Source of the DNA: Acidimicrobiales bacterium
Lineage (GTDB): Bacteria > Actinomycetota > Acidimicrobiia > Acidimicrobiales > SZUA-35
Reading direction: 5' to 3'
DNA length: 49,446 bases
NCBI GenBank assembly: GCA_013003535.1
Contig: JABDIY010000215.1
Location: forward strand, 1-49,446
Under the pieces are notes generated by a model. It searched no databases, was not told the origin of the DNA, and saw nothing but the letters and a program-made list of their open reading frames with translations. Positions 1-8,614 of this stretch are shown here, in pieces. The position numbers and the translations under genes are program-made. How positions within the stretch are numbered: position 1 is the stretch's first letter; every line of letters begins with the position of its first letter.

Positions 1-32
1 GGGTTGACCTGGACTGCACTCCAGGTCAACCC
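1..32. terminator. Perfect 12-bp hairpin, probable terminator
   Basis: Arms GGGTTGACCTGG (1-12) and CCAGGTCAACCC (21-32) pair perfectly around an 8-base loop. It lies 55 bases beyond the stop codon of the minus-strand flavoenzyme gene and at the window edge. No T-run follows on either strand, so it may be a bidirectional or a Rho-assisted terminator. The pairing is seen directly; the function is inferred. Confidence 0.55.
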
Positions 33-86
33 CGTTCCCGAATAAATGTCGGGCCAACGAAATTCGACCCCGCAGGCCGCCGCGGC

Positions 87-2117
87 CTACACGTCCTTCA
101 ACAGCCGCAGAGCGTCGTAAACGGCGGCGTGGATGTTCCTTGCCGCCACCGCATCACCAATTCGATAGAGCTCGAAGGAACCGTCTGGATTCGCCACTTT
201 GCGCTGCGGCTGACCAGCCAACAAAGCTGTGTAGTCAACGGCACCACCGTTCGACGAAAGCGGTTTCAGCTCAAAGTAAAGCTCGGCCATCGGCTGGGTC
301 CCCTGATCCACGACCACCGAATCAACGTGACGAGGCGAACGGTGAGAGGTGTGTTCGCTGCCAAGCTCCACACAGAGCTGCCCGGCCTCGGGCCGGATCG
401 TCATGACCCTCTGGTTCAGCGTAATCCGCGTTTCCGTCTCGTTGAAGGCCCGGGCGTATGGAACGTGGTTCATCCCTCCCACCTCGATCCCCAGCATCCG
501 TTCCGGCGTGACGATCTCCAGATCCGCACCCGAGCGGGCCATCATCTCCGCCGCCGACATAGCCGAATGGGTGCCGTTGTCATCGAACAAAAGCACCTTC
601 CCCGCCGGTCGCACATCGCCACCCAGTACATCCCAACTTGTCACAAAGTGTTCTGATCCTTCCAGGTCCGGCACTTGGGGCAGCCCGCCGGTGGCGATGA
701 TCACCACGTCTGGCTTCAAATCGGCCACCATCCCCGCGTCTGCGAAGATGTCATACCGCACCTCTACACCCAGTCGTTTCAGCTCGGCCACCCGCCAATC
801 CACAATTCCCTGGAGGTCGACCCGCCGAGGGTTCCGGGTCGCCAACCGAATCTGCCCACCGGCCCATGGCATCGCCTCGAGCAAAATCACGTCGTGACCG
901 CGTTCGGCGGCGACCCGTGCCGCTTCAAGTCCGCCGGGACCGGCCCCCACCACAACGACTCGCCGGGTCATGGTGCTGCGAGAAATGATGTGGGGCATGG
1001 TGGCCTCACGGCTGGTAGCAGCATTGTGAATGCACAACGCTTCTCCAGCTTCGTATATGCGATCAAGACAGTAGGTGGCACCTACACAGGGCCGGATCTG
1101 ATCCTCCCGGTCCTCCATGATCTTCAGCACGATGTGGGGGTCCGCCAAGTGGGCCCGGGTCATGCCCACCATGTCCAGGCGACCCTCGCGAATGGCGTGA
1201 CGGGCCGTGGCCACATCATCGATCTTCGATGCGTGCAGGACCGGTAGATTCGTCGCCTCTCGAACCTGGCCCGCGAAGTCGAGATGCGGGGCAGCAGGCA
1301 TTCCCTGAATCGGAATGACCTTGGTGAGGACCACGTCGGATGCCACCGTGCCGCGAATGACGTTGACGAAGTCGATGAGTTTGGCATCCTCCATTCGTTT
1401 CAAAATCCGGATGCCCTGGGGACGGTCGATTCCGTTGGGCAGAACCTCGTCGATGGACATGCGCACGCCGACGATGAAGTCAGCTCCAACTCGGGCCCGG
1501 ATAGCCTCGAGCACGCTGAGCGGAAACCGCAACCGGGCCTCTTCCGAGCCGCCCCAGTCGTCGGTTCTCTCGTTGGTGGCTGGTGAATAGAAACCATCGA
1601 AAAGATGGCCATAGGACTCGATCTCGATCCCGTCCATCCCTCCCGCCTGCATCCGTTCCGCCGCATCGGCGTACTTGCCGATGATGCGTTCCAGATCCCA
1701 ATCCTCGGCCTCCTTGGGAATGGCTCGATGGGCGGGCTCCTTCAATGGGGAGGGAGCCACCACCGGCAGCCAGTCATCGTGAGACCAGCCGGTGCGACGG
1801 CCGAGGTGCGAAATCTGAATCATGCAGGCCGCGCCGTGCTCATGCACACCATCGGTGAGCCGCTGGATCCATGGGACGATGGCGTCGTCGAAGGCGTGCA
1901 GATTCCCAAAGGCGGGTGGGCTGTCCTCGGCGACAACCGCCGAACCCGCCGTCATGGTGAGCGCCACGCCACCTTTGGCCTTTTCCTCGTGATAGAGCCG
2001 GTAGCGATCCTTGGGCATGCCCTCCTCGGAGTAGGCCGGCTCGTGAGAAGAGGAAAAGACTCGGTTCCGAAGGGTCAGGTGCTTGAGTTGAAATGGCTCC
2101 AAGAGCGGATCATCCAC
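87..2117 (-). CDS. OYE-family flavin oxidoreductase with FAD/NAD module, N-methyl demethylase-like
   Basis: This is a two-part flavoenzyme: an N-terminal TIM-barrel of the old yellow enzyme family (FMN) and, from about residue 385, an FAD/NAD(P) Rossmann module beginning VVVVGAGPGGLEAA. The architecture is that of 2,4-dienoyl-CoA reductase and trimethylamine dehydrogenase. The cysteine region reads RPCVGATYCLDRIYEAGEALC, so the usual C-x2-C-x3-C is reduced to C-x5-C plus a distal Cys. I recall this form from dimethylglycine and N-methylproline (stachydrine) demethylases, so oxidative N-demethylation is my preferred role, but the substrate is inferred. A GTG start at 2117 is chosen because family members begin close to DPLLEPF; an upstream ATG at 2183 would add 22 unrelated residues and overlap the divergent gene. 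Confidence 0.78.
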   Translation of the reverse strand: MDDPLLEPFQLKHLTLRNRVFSSSHEPAYSEEGMPKDRYRLYHEEKAKGGVALTMTAGSAVVAEDSPPAFGNLHAFDDAIVPWIQRLTDGVHEHGAACMIQISHLGRRTGWSHDDWLPVVAPSPLKEPAHRAIPKEAEDWDLERIIGKYADAAERMQAGGMDGIEIESYGHLFDGFYSPATNERTDDWGGSEEARLRFPLSVLEAIRARVGADFIVGVRMSIDEVLPNGIDRPQGIRILKRMEDAKLIDFVNVIRGTVASDVVLTKVIPIQGMPAAPHLDFAGQVREATNLPVLHASKIDDVATARHAIREGRLDMVGMTRAHLADPHIVLKIMEDREDQIRPCVGATYCLDRIYEAGEALCIHNAATSREATMPHIISRSTMTRRVVVVGAGPGGLEAARVAAERGHDVILLEAMPWAGGQIRLATRNPRRVDLQGIVDWRVAELKRLGVEVRYDIFADAGMVADLKPDVVIIATGGLPQVPDLEGSEHFVTSWDVLGGDVRPAGKVLLFDDNGTHSAMSAAEMMARSGADLEIVTPERMLGIEVGGMNHVPYARAFNETETRITLNQRVMTIRPEAGQLCVELGSEHTSHRSPRHVDSVVVDQGTQPMAELYFELKPLSSNGGAVDYTALLAGQPQRKVANPDGSFELYRIGDAVAARNIHAAVYDALRLLKDV

Positions 2118-2177
2118 GAAGTCAGAATAGATCGGGTCGACGCGCCACGCCTTGGCCCCGGGGAATACGCTGGACCG

Positions 2178-2648
2178 ATGCATCCGCCATCAGTCCAGCG
2201 AGTCGTCGACGCTGCGGCCGCCCATGGTTTGGAGATCGAAGTAAGAGAATCGCCGGCAGGAACCCGCACGGCCGAAGAGGCTGCCGCCGCTGTCGGCTGT
2301 GTCGTGGATCAGATCGTGAAATCCATGATCTTCGACACCGGCGCTGAGCTAGTTCTCGCTCTCACAAGCGGCACCCATCGCGTGGACGGTGCCAGGCTGG
2401 CACTCGCTCTCGGTGTTGAAAAGTGCGGTCGGGCCGATGTTGATGCCGTCCGCGCAACCACCGGCTACGCCATCGGGGGTGTGCCCCCCATCGGCCACGC
2501 CACTCCCCTCCGCTCCGTTCTGGATCCACATCTACTCAACTTCCCCGAAGTCTGGGCCGCCGCCGGCACACCCCGCCATGTTTTTGGAATCGAACCGTCA
2601 ACACTGCGGAGAATTGCCGGAGCGACCGAAGCGGACTGTTTTCACTGA
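2178..2648 (+). CDS. YbaK/EbsC-type aminoacyl-tRNA deacylase
   Basis: The 156-residue protein matches the YbaK/ProX editing domain, which hydrolyses mischarged aminoacyl-tRNA (Cys- or Ala-tRNAPro). Visible family features are the early AAEEAAAAVGC segment, the QIVKSMIF strand containing the conserved Lys, the AIGGVPPIGH glycine-rich loop and the closing FGIEPSTL segment. The reading frame is open upstream to 1605, but homology begins at the ATG at 2178, which lies head to head with the flavoenzyme gene. The 3' end converges on hemD with 22 bases between stops. The exact tRNA substrate cannot be read from the sequence. Confidence 0.85.
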   Translation: MHPPSVQRVVDAAAAHGLEIEVRESPAGTRTAEEAAAAVGCVVDQIVKSMIFDTGAELVLALTSGTHRVDGARLALALGVEKCGRADVDAVRATTGYAIGGVPPIGHATPLRSVLDPHLLNFPEVWAAAGTPRHVFGIEPSTLRRIAGATEADCFH

Positions 2649-2670
2649 CCGCCGAATATCAGTAGGGCCG

Positions 2671-3420
2671 TCAGGTTGCTTGCGCCAACGCTGCCATCAA
2701 CCCGGCCGCGGAAGTGTCCCGCGCTTCCCACACTCGGGCTGCGGTGAAATTGCGGGCTGCGGCTGCGGTCTTCGGTCCGATCGCCACGATCCGGCCAGGG
2801 GTGCGATCCTCGAGCACATCGATCAAGCGACGCACCGCGCTGGGCGAGGAAACCACGGCCACATCGGCTGTCCCGGCCTGACGTACCAGATCCGGCGAGT
2901 GGACAGGCATCTGGGTGTCGTAAGCGGTCACGACCTCCACCGAATAGCCCCTCGCCCGAAGCACTTGTTTCACATCATCGCCGGCGGCAGCGGCAAGGGC
3001 TGCCAACACTCGTTGCGTGCTGAGCGGAAACGCTTGTCCCAAATCAGCGGCCGTGGCCCGTTCGGGAACGAGGTCCGGTTCGCGGTCCAATAGCCGGCTG
3101 AAGGTGGCGGCGGTGGCCGGCCCCACAGCAGCCAGTCGGAGGTCTGAAGGAAGCTCGCGCCCAACCGTCAGGAGACCCCGGGCCACCGCTTCGACGCCAT
3201 TCGCTGACGTGCATACCATCCAGTCGAAATCATCCAGTCGAACGAGGGCTGATCGGAGAGCGGCTCCGCCATCGGCCGGTGCGACAACCTCGATGAGCGG
3301 CAGGTGTACCACGATCCCTCCCGCTTCGCGGATGAACGAGTGAAGATCGCCGCCACGACCCTTTTGGCGGCATGTCAGAACCGTGACGCCCCCAAGACGA
3401 AGCAGCTCACCGCTAGCCAT
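2671..3420 (-). CDS. hemD: Uroporphyrinogen-III synthase
   Basis: HemD closes hydroxymethylbilane into uroporphyrinogen III with inversion of ring D, in the cytosol. The 249-residue product has the two-domain HemD pattern, with DDFDWMVCTSANGVEAV in the first half and ADVAVVSSPSAVRRLIDVL in the second; these are the weakly conserved 'TSxNGV' and 'SPSAV' segments of the family. The ATG at 3420 overlaps the hemC stop by eight bases (3413-3420), pointing to coupling. A longer open frame to 3717 lies inside hemC and is rejected as a start. It is the last gene of rex-hemA-hemC-hemD. Confidence 0.9.
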   Translation of the reverse strand: MASGELLRLGGVTVLTCRQKGRGGDLHSFIREAGGIVVHLPLIEVVAPADGGAALRSALVRLDDFDWMVCTSANGVEAVARGLLTVGRELPSDLRLAAVGPATAATFSRLLDREPDLVPERATAADLGQAFPLSTQRVLAALAAAAGDDVKQVLRARGYSVEVVTAYDTQMPVHSPDLVRQAGTADVAVVSSPSAVRRLIDVLEDRTPGRIVAIGPKTAAAARNFTAARVWEARDTSAAGLMAALAQAT

Positions 3421-4288
3421 GGAGCTTTTCCCAGAGCATGACGGCAAGCCGACGGCCCGGCGCACTGGCCACCTGATCGGTGACAGATCCACGGTGGAGC
3501 GAGTCACCCGACGGATCGGCAAGGATCCCGGTGATCGTGACAGCTCCGTCGGCGTGGAGTTCGGCAAAGGCACCGGCCGGCAACTCACAGTCTCCGCCCA
3601 GTTCCTGAAGAAACTGTCGTTCAACGTCAACCCGCAACCGGCTTGGCCGGTCCTCGATCTCCGCCAGCAAGGTCTTCGTCTGCGTATCCTCTGCTCGGCA
3701 CTCCACCGCGAGAGCACCCTGCCCTACCTGCGGCACCATGATCGACGGGTCCAGCGGGTAAGCAACCGGATCCGTGAGACCGAGGCGCTCGATTGCTGCG
3801 GCCGCCATCACGATGGCACCGCCTTCGGGGATCTTGGTCAAGCGAGTAGCGATGTTGCCACGCAACTCCTCGAATGCGATATCGGGTCGAATCGCTTGCA
3901 GTTGCACGCGACGACGAGCCGAGCCGGTCCTAACCGTGGCGCCGCTAGCGAGATCATGGAGGGCGGCGCCGACGAGAACGTCGTAGGGGTTGCCGCGACG
4001 AGGCACCGTGGCCAGTGCCAAGCCCGATGCCGTAGAAGACGGTAGATCTTTGGCCGAATGCACGGCCGCATCAGCCAGACCGGCACCAACCATGGCCTGA
4101 ATCTGAGTGGCGAAGGCGCCCTTGCCCCCGAGCTCGGCAATCGTGAGGTCCAGCCGCTCGTCGGCGGTGGTGCTGGCCGGTACCAGCACCACCTCGAGAT
4201 CGGGGTAGGAAGCTTGGAGAAGTGCCGCTACGTGATTGGCCTGCCAAAGCGCCAAAGGAGACTGGCGGGTGGCCAACCGGATTCTCAC
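3413..4288 (-). CDS. hemC: Porphobilinogen deaminase (hydroxymethylbilane synthase)
   Basis: HemC polymerises four porphobilinogens on a dipyrromethane cofactor. The 291-residue protein begins with the hallmark RLATRQSPLALWQA, contains HSAKDLPSS (cofactor contacts) and QVGQGALAVECR. The cofactor-bearing cysteine should lie in the ELGGDCELPAGAFAE segment, where a Cys is present. The GTG start at 4288 shares a GTGA with the hemA stop (4285-4288), so the two are coupled. The open frame to 4426 contains hemA sequence and is not used. Confidence 0.93.
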   Translation of the reverse strand: MRIRLATRQSPLALWQANHVAALLQASYPDLEVVLVPASTTADERLDLTIAELGGKGAFATQIQAMVGAGLADAAVHSAKDLPSSTASGLALATVPRRGNPYDVLVGAALHDLASGATVRTGSARRRVQLQAIRPDIAFEELRGNIATRLTKIPEGGAIVMAAAAIERLGLTDPVAYPLDPSIMVPQVGQGALAVECRAEDTQTKTLLAEIEDRPSRLRVDVERQFLQELGGDCELPAGAFAELHADGAVTITGILADPSGDSLHRGSVTDQVASAPGRRLAVMLWEKLHG

Positions 4289-5532
4289 GAGAGGTCGAAA
4301 AGCTCCCTGATGGCCTCGGCCAGTCGGTCGCCGCGATGGCTGCCCGCCGCCGACCGCACCGCTGCCGAAGGCCCGTGGAGAAGTTTGGCGACCACCGCTT
4401 TGGTGGCAGCGTCCACAGCATCCCACTGTTCCGGCGTCAAGGCGGGGTGATGCTTGGTGAGACGGTCGATCTCGGCCCGTCGGTCAGCATCGGCAGCCCG
4501 GAAGAGCGAACCGAGCAGGGGTTCAACTTCTGCGGTGGTGATGGTTCGCCGGTACCGTTCCATTTCCTCATCGAGTAGGTGACGGGCATCTTCTGCGGCC
4601 ACCTGGCGTTCGGAGATGTTGGCGTTGGCGAATGCCTGAAGGTCCGCCAACACCAGCAGGTCGATCCAGTTCAACGCGAGCACGTCGGGTGAAACATCCC
4701 GAGGAACGGCCAGGTCCATCACCAGAACGCGGTTGGTTCGATCGGTGAACATCGACGCATCAACAACAAATCCTGCCGCTCCGGTAGCGGTGATGATCAC
4801 ATCGGCGGCTTGCAGAAGACTGGGGAGCGTGTGGAAGGGTTGAGCCGTTCCGCCTACCCGGTCGGCGAGGGCCTGGGCACTCTGATACGTGCGGTTGCAG
4901 CACACCAGTTCGTGTACGCCCGACCGTTGCAACGCCTCGGCCACGCTGGCACCGATCTCACCGGTTCCGATCACCAGCACCGACTTGCTGGCCAGATCGT
5001 CCAGACGATCATTGGCCAACTCCACCGCGGAGTGAGCCAGGGAAACGGTGCGCTCGCCGATGGCGGTATCGCTGCGTACTTTCCGGCCCGCCTGCACCGC
5101 GTGCTCGAAGAGCGGGTTGAGCAACGACCGGCAGGTTCCCTCGGTACGAGCGATCTCCCAGGATGATCGGATCTGACCGAGGATCTCGTGCTCACCAAGC
5201 ACGATGCTGTCGAGCCCGGCGGTGACGTTGAAGAGGTGCTCAACGGCTTCGCTGGCATGGTGCACATACAGGTGTTCACCGAAGCGATCCGCACTGACAC
5301 CGGTAAGGAGTGACAACGCATCCCGTGTGATTCGGAAGCCATCGTGGAATCGTTCCGCGTGGAGGTAGACCTCGATGCGGTTGCAGGTGGAGATCACCAC
5401 CGCCTCGTTGACAACCTCATGGGCGGTGAGCTCGTGAAGCAGCTTGGGAAGAACCTCAGCCGGGAGCGTTACGGCTTCGAGAAGCTCAGGAGGAGCCGAT
5501 CGATGGTTGAGCCCCACGGCGAGATAGGTCAT
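4285..5532 (-). CDS. hemA: Glutamyl-tRNA reductase
   Basis: HemA reduces Glu-tRNA to glutamate-1-semialdehyde, the committed step of the C5 tetrapyrrole route. The 415-residue product opens MTYLAVGLNHRSAP and carries VISTCNRIEVY with the catalytic cysteine, GEHEILGQ, and an NADPH-binding Rossmann turn VLVIGTGEIG. The ATG at 5532 is preferred over the upstream ATG at 5577 because conserved sequence begins there. It sits 94 bases downstream of rex, in the order rex-hemA-hemC-hemD known from Streptomyces. I saw no downstream glutamate-semialdehyde aminotransferase gene in the window. Confidence 0.94.
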   Translation of the reverse strand: MTYLAVGLNHRSAPPELLEAVTLPAEVLPKLLHELTAHEVVNEAVVISTCNRIEVYLHAERFHDGFRITRDALSLLTGVSADRFGEHLYVHHASEAVEHLFNVTAGLDSIVLGEHEILGQIRSSWEIARTEGTCRSLLNPLFEHAVQAGRKVRSDTAIGERTVSLAHSAVELANDRLDDLASKSVLVIGTGEIGASVAEALQRSGVHELVCCNRTYQSAQALADRVGGTAQPFHTLPSLLQAADVIITATGAAGFVVDASMFTDRTNRVLVMDLAVPRDVSPDVLALNWIDLLVLADLQAFANANISERQVAAEDARHLLDEEMERYRRTITTAEVEPLLGSLFRAADADRRAEIDRLTKHHPALTPEQWDAVDAATKAVVAKLLHGPSAAVRSAAGSHRGDRLAEAIRELFDLS

Positions 5533-5626
5533 GCAGCGACCATTGTCGCCCGTTCTGGGCCGTTTCCGCCACTCCACACCAAGAAAGAGTCATTGGTCAC
5601 CTCGGCCCCGTTCGGCCCGCTGGCAG

Positions 5627-6289
5627 TTACGGCTCCAGGGGAACACCGGTCCCTACATCGGCGGCCAGGCCCCGCTGCCGATAGAAGCTCAGAATTTGCA
5701 GTTCAGTAGCAATATCGACCGAACGCACCGTCACATCCGCGGGGGTTTCCAAGGCGGTCGGGGTGAAGTTCAGGATCGACCGGATCCCGTTGCTCACCAA
5801 GAGGTCAGCCGCTTCCTGAGCTACACCAGGCGGCGTCGTGATCACGCCGACCATGATGTTCTCACGATCCACCAGTTCGGCAAGATCGGGAGGGGCGTGA
5901 ACCAGGACGCCCCCGATCGTTGTCCCAACCAATTCCGCGTCGATATCAACCAGCGCGGCTACAGGAAAACCCCGCTCGGAGAAGCCGCCATAGTTGGCCA
6001 ACGCCTTGCCCAGATTACCCGAGCCCATAATGACCACCGGCCATTCCTGGTTCAACCCGAGGACGTGCGATATCTGGACGATCAGATATTTGACGTCATA
6101 ACCAACTCCCCTGGTCCCGGCGATATCCAAGGAGGCGAGATCCCGACGCATCGTTGCCGGGTGCACCGCCGCCTCTTCACTCAGGCGTTCAGAGGAAACC
6201 GACGCCAAGCCCGAGGCACTGAGATCGATGGCGGCCCGAAGGTAGGCAGGGAGGCGACCGACCGTGGCGGCGGAAACAGAAGGGTCCAC
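5627..6289 (-). CDS. rex: Redox-sensing transcriptional repressor Rex
   Basis: Rex is a dimeric NADH/NAD+ sensor that represses respiratory and fermentation genes when NADH is low. The 220-residue product has an N-terminal winged-helix segment (VSSERLSEEAAVHPATMRRDL) and a Rossmann domain with VVIMGSGNLGKAL. The C-terminal helix that swaps between subunits ends the protein. It leads the hem cluster and the window also holds a large cytochrome oxidase cluster, a plausible target. I did not find a convincing Rex operator (TTGTGAA-type palindrome) upstream of it. Confidence 0.93.
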   Translation of the reverse strand: MDPSVSAATVGRLPAYLRAAIDLSASGLASVSSERLSEEAAVHPATMRRDLASLDIAGTRGVGYDVKYLIVQISHVLGLNQEWPVVIMGSGNLGKALANYGGFSERGFPVAALVDIDAELVGTTIGGVLVHAPPDLAELVDRENIMVGVITTPPGVAQEAADLLVSNGIRSILNFTPTALETPADVTVRSVDIATELQILSFYRQRGLAADVGTGVPLEP

Positions 6290-6346
6290 GGCACGTGAGG
6301 GTAATCCAACCCGACGTTTTGTTTTCAGCCCGGCCAGATCCTGCTC

Positions 6347-7849
6347 TTAAGAAGCCAAATCGCGACGCCGCAGTTTTCCAGCGACCCCGATAGGCAAGGC
6401 GGCCACGACTTTTATTTGCGTTGGCACTTTGTAGCGGGCGAGCTGTTCGATACAGAACTGGCGGAGCGTGGCCTCGATACCCGACGAGTCGACGCCTTTC
6501 GTGAGCACTACAAACGCCGCAACCCGTTCCCCGGTGCTCTCATCGGGGACGCCAACCGCGGCTGCGGCCTCCACCGAGGGATGCGACTGAAGTACCGATT
6601 CAACCTCGCCGGGATGCACATTGAATCCCGAAACGATCACCAAATCCTTTGTCCTCCCGGAGATGCTGAGGTGACCGTTGTCGTCCACGATCGCCAAATC
6701 ACCAGTCCGGAACCAGCCATCGGGGGTTCTACTGCGAGCGGTAGCAGCTTCGTCGTCGAAGTATCCAGGGCTGATCATGGGACCCTTTACCCAGACTTCG
6801 CCGACGTCGCCGATGAACACGTCCTCGCCGTCGGCGTTGACCAGGCGACACTCCACCCCGGGCATGACTGGGCCGACCGATCCGACGGCGACGTCAGGCT
6901 CTGCAAAGCCTGAACAGAGCACACCGGCGGTCTCGGTGAGGCCGTATCCCTCACGCAGATCTATGTGGTGCTTGTTCCTCAGAGCGTTCGCCACCGCTGC
7001 GTCCAGTGGGGCTGCACCCGACATGGCGATAAGAAGCTGCTGCAAAGGGATCGTTTGCTGCGGATCGAGGTCCGAGATCGCCTTCCACATGTTGGGCGGG
7101 CCCGCCAGAATACTGACGCCGTGGTCCGCCACAGATTGCACGATCTTTTCGGCAACAAAGTCTGTTTGGAGCACCAGCGTTGCGCCGATGGCAAGACCCA
7201 GGTTGAGGATGATGTTGAGACCGAAGACATGGTAAAGCGGAACAACCGCCACCGCCGCTTGGGGGCTGGACCGCAAGTCGAGTCCAGCGGCTTCCACCGA
7301 CAGCAGCGAGGCCTTCAGGTTCCGATGGGTCAGCATGGCCGGTTTGGAAGGTCCAGCCGTTCCGCTCGTAAAGAGCATGACGGCAACATCATTTGGCTCC
7401 ACGTGGACCGCATCGGTCACCGCGTCAATGGGCTGGCCCGCAGCATTGAAGCCCTCGAGAATGGTGACGACAACGCCAGGACCGGCGGCGCGCACTGATT
7501 CCTCCACCGCGGCACAGGAGGGCCCGATGAGCACTTCGGCTATCGATGCCGAGGCCAGATCCCTCGCCCGTTCCGGTTCGGGCGACAGTGGGTTCATGGG
7601 TACGGCCACCATTCCGGCCGCGAGGCTCGCCAGGTAACCGACAACGAAGGCCTCGTCGTTTTCGCTGATGAGGCCAATGCGGGACCCTTTTGCATGACGA
7701 CTCATCAGGTGGCCGGCCCAGCGACCCGCGTTCTCTCGTAGCCACTCGGCGGGATAGGTCTCATCGCGCACTACCACGCGGGTGGTGTTGGCGGTGAGGA
7801 GGTGCAAGACGAGGTTGGCCGATTGGGTCACCCCTTGATTTGACCACAC
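6347..7849 (-). CDS. AMP-dependent acyl-CoA ligase
   Basis: The 500-residue protein is a member of the ANL superfamily, which activates a carboxylate as acyl-AMP and transfers it to CoA. Seen motifs are the P-loop FTSGTAGPSKPAMLTHRN, YGLTETAG, GWFRTGDLA, GRTKDLVIVSGFNVHPGEVE (hinge) and, near the end, LPIGVAGKLRRRDL with the catalytic lysine. The shape fits a long- or medium-chain fatty acyl-CoA ligase, but the substrate cannot be assigned. The GTG start at 7849 is the longest; a second GTG seven codons later (VTQSAN) is an alternative. It is divergent from the CAP-domain gene. Confidence 0.88.
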   Translation of the reverse strand: MWSNQGVTQSANLVLHLLTANTTRVVVRDETYPAEWLRENAGRWAGHLMSRHAKGSRIGLISENDEAFVVGYLASLAAGMVAVPMNPLSPEPERARDLASASIAEVLIGPSCAAVEESVRAAGPGVVVTILEGFNAAGQPIDAVTDAVHVEPNDVAVMLFTSGTAGPSKPAMLTHRNLKASLLSVEAAGLDLRSSPQAAVAVVPLYHVFGLNIILNLGLAIGATLVLQTDFVAEKIVQSVADHGVSILAGPPNMWKAISDLDPQQTIPLQQLLIAMSGAAPLDAAVANALRNKHHIDLREGYGLTETAGVLCSGFAEPDVAVGSVGPVMPGVECRLVNADGEDVFIGDVGEVWVKGPMISPGYFDDEAATARSRTPDGWFRTGDLAIVDDNGHLSISGRTKDLVIVSGFNVHPGEVESVLQSHPSVEAAAAVGVPDESTGERVAAFVVLTKGVDSSGIEATLRQFCIEQLARYKVPTQIKVVAALPIGVAGKLRRRDLAS

Positions 7850-7958
7850 GACTCAAGTCCCGTCGAACACTGGTCGAAGACTTACCGCACGGCAGAAACC
7901 TGATGCAACAGCAGATCGCGCCGTATTACCCGCGAACCCCTCTCCACTCCTCAGAAAC

Positions 7959-8549
7959 TTGACTGCACCACGAACCACGACCAACACCGCTACGGGAGCA
8001 CTGCGTTCCGCCACTGGTCTCGCCGCGGCTGCCCTGTGTGTAGTGGGATTGGCCGTGATGGCCGGAACCCCCGATAGCAGCTTGGCCGCCCAAGAAGTCA
8101 TGGGTCTGACGGTTTCGTCTACGGCGCCTGCCACGTTGGGCTTCGCGACGACCGAAGATGCCGAAGCGCAGATGTTCTTGGACTGGATCAACGAACTGCG
8201 CAGAGAAAATGGGGCGGGCCCGCTCACCCTCGACGCCGAGCTGGAGATAACTGCCACGGCGTGGACTACTCGCCTGGCCCAAGCCGACAGTCTCGCTCAT
8301 GCCGAGGACTTGTCGATGGGTGTCCGCGCCGATTGGCGCAAGCTTGGCGAGAACGTTGGTGTAGCTCCCGACGGGCACTTCGAGGAACTTTTTGAGGCGT
8401 TTGTTGCCAGCCCGACGCACCTCGCCAACATGGTGGATCCCAGTTTCGATCTCGTGGGCGTGGGTGTAGTTCACAGCGATGGCAAAGTGTGGATGACCCA
8501 ACGATTCATGGATGCTGATCCTGCCAGCCTCGGCGTGGAATTGGGCTAG
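7959..8549 (+). CDS. Secreted CAP-domain (SCP/YkwD-like) protein
   Basis: The 196-residue protein starts with a signal-peptide-like stretch (positive start, then TGLAAAALCVVGLAVMAG), followed by a CAP fold: NELRRENGAGPLTLDAEL, then AWTTRLAQADSLAHAEDL, LGENVG, and FVASPTHLANMVDPSFDLVGVGVV. The two histidines in LAHAED and PTHLANM match the usual CAP cavity residues. Actinobacterial CAP proteins act outside the cell; their biochemical role is mostly unknown. The start is TTG at 7959 with no clear ribosome-binding site, so the N-terminus is the uncertain part. Confidence 0.8.
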   Translation: MTAPRTTTNTATGALRSATGLAAAALCVVGLAVMAGTPDSSLAAQEVMGLTVSSTAPATLGFATTEDAEAQMFLDWINELRRENGAGPLTLDAELEITATAWTTRLAQADSLAHAEDLSMGVRADWRKLGENVGVAPDGHFEELFEAFVASPTHLANMVDPSFDLVGVGVVHSDGKVWMTQRFMDADPASLGVELG

Positions 8550-8614
8550 CCGCAACCACTCCACCATCGCGGCCAACGGGGATCATCTCCGCCGATGGAT
8601 AGCCTTGGGCGTTG

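Noticed and set aside
75-88. GGCCGCCGCGGCC palindrome near the stop of the flavoenzyme
   Set aside because: Short and GC-only, part of coding and flanking sequence; chance is likely in this composition.
2178-2183. Start of the flavoenzyme at ATG 2183 with six-base overlap of the divergent YbaK gene
   Set aside because: Family alignment begins at DPLLEPF, next to the GTG at 2117; the extra 22 residues have no similarity to the family as I know it.
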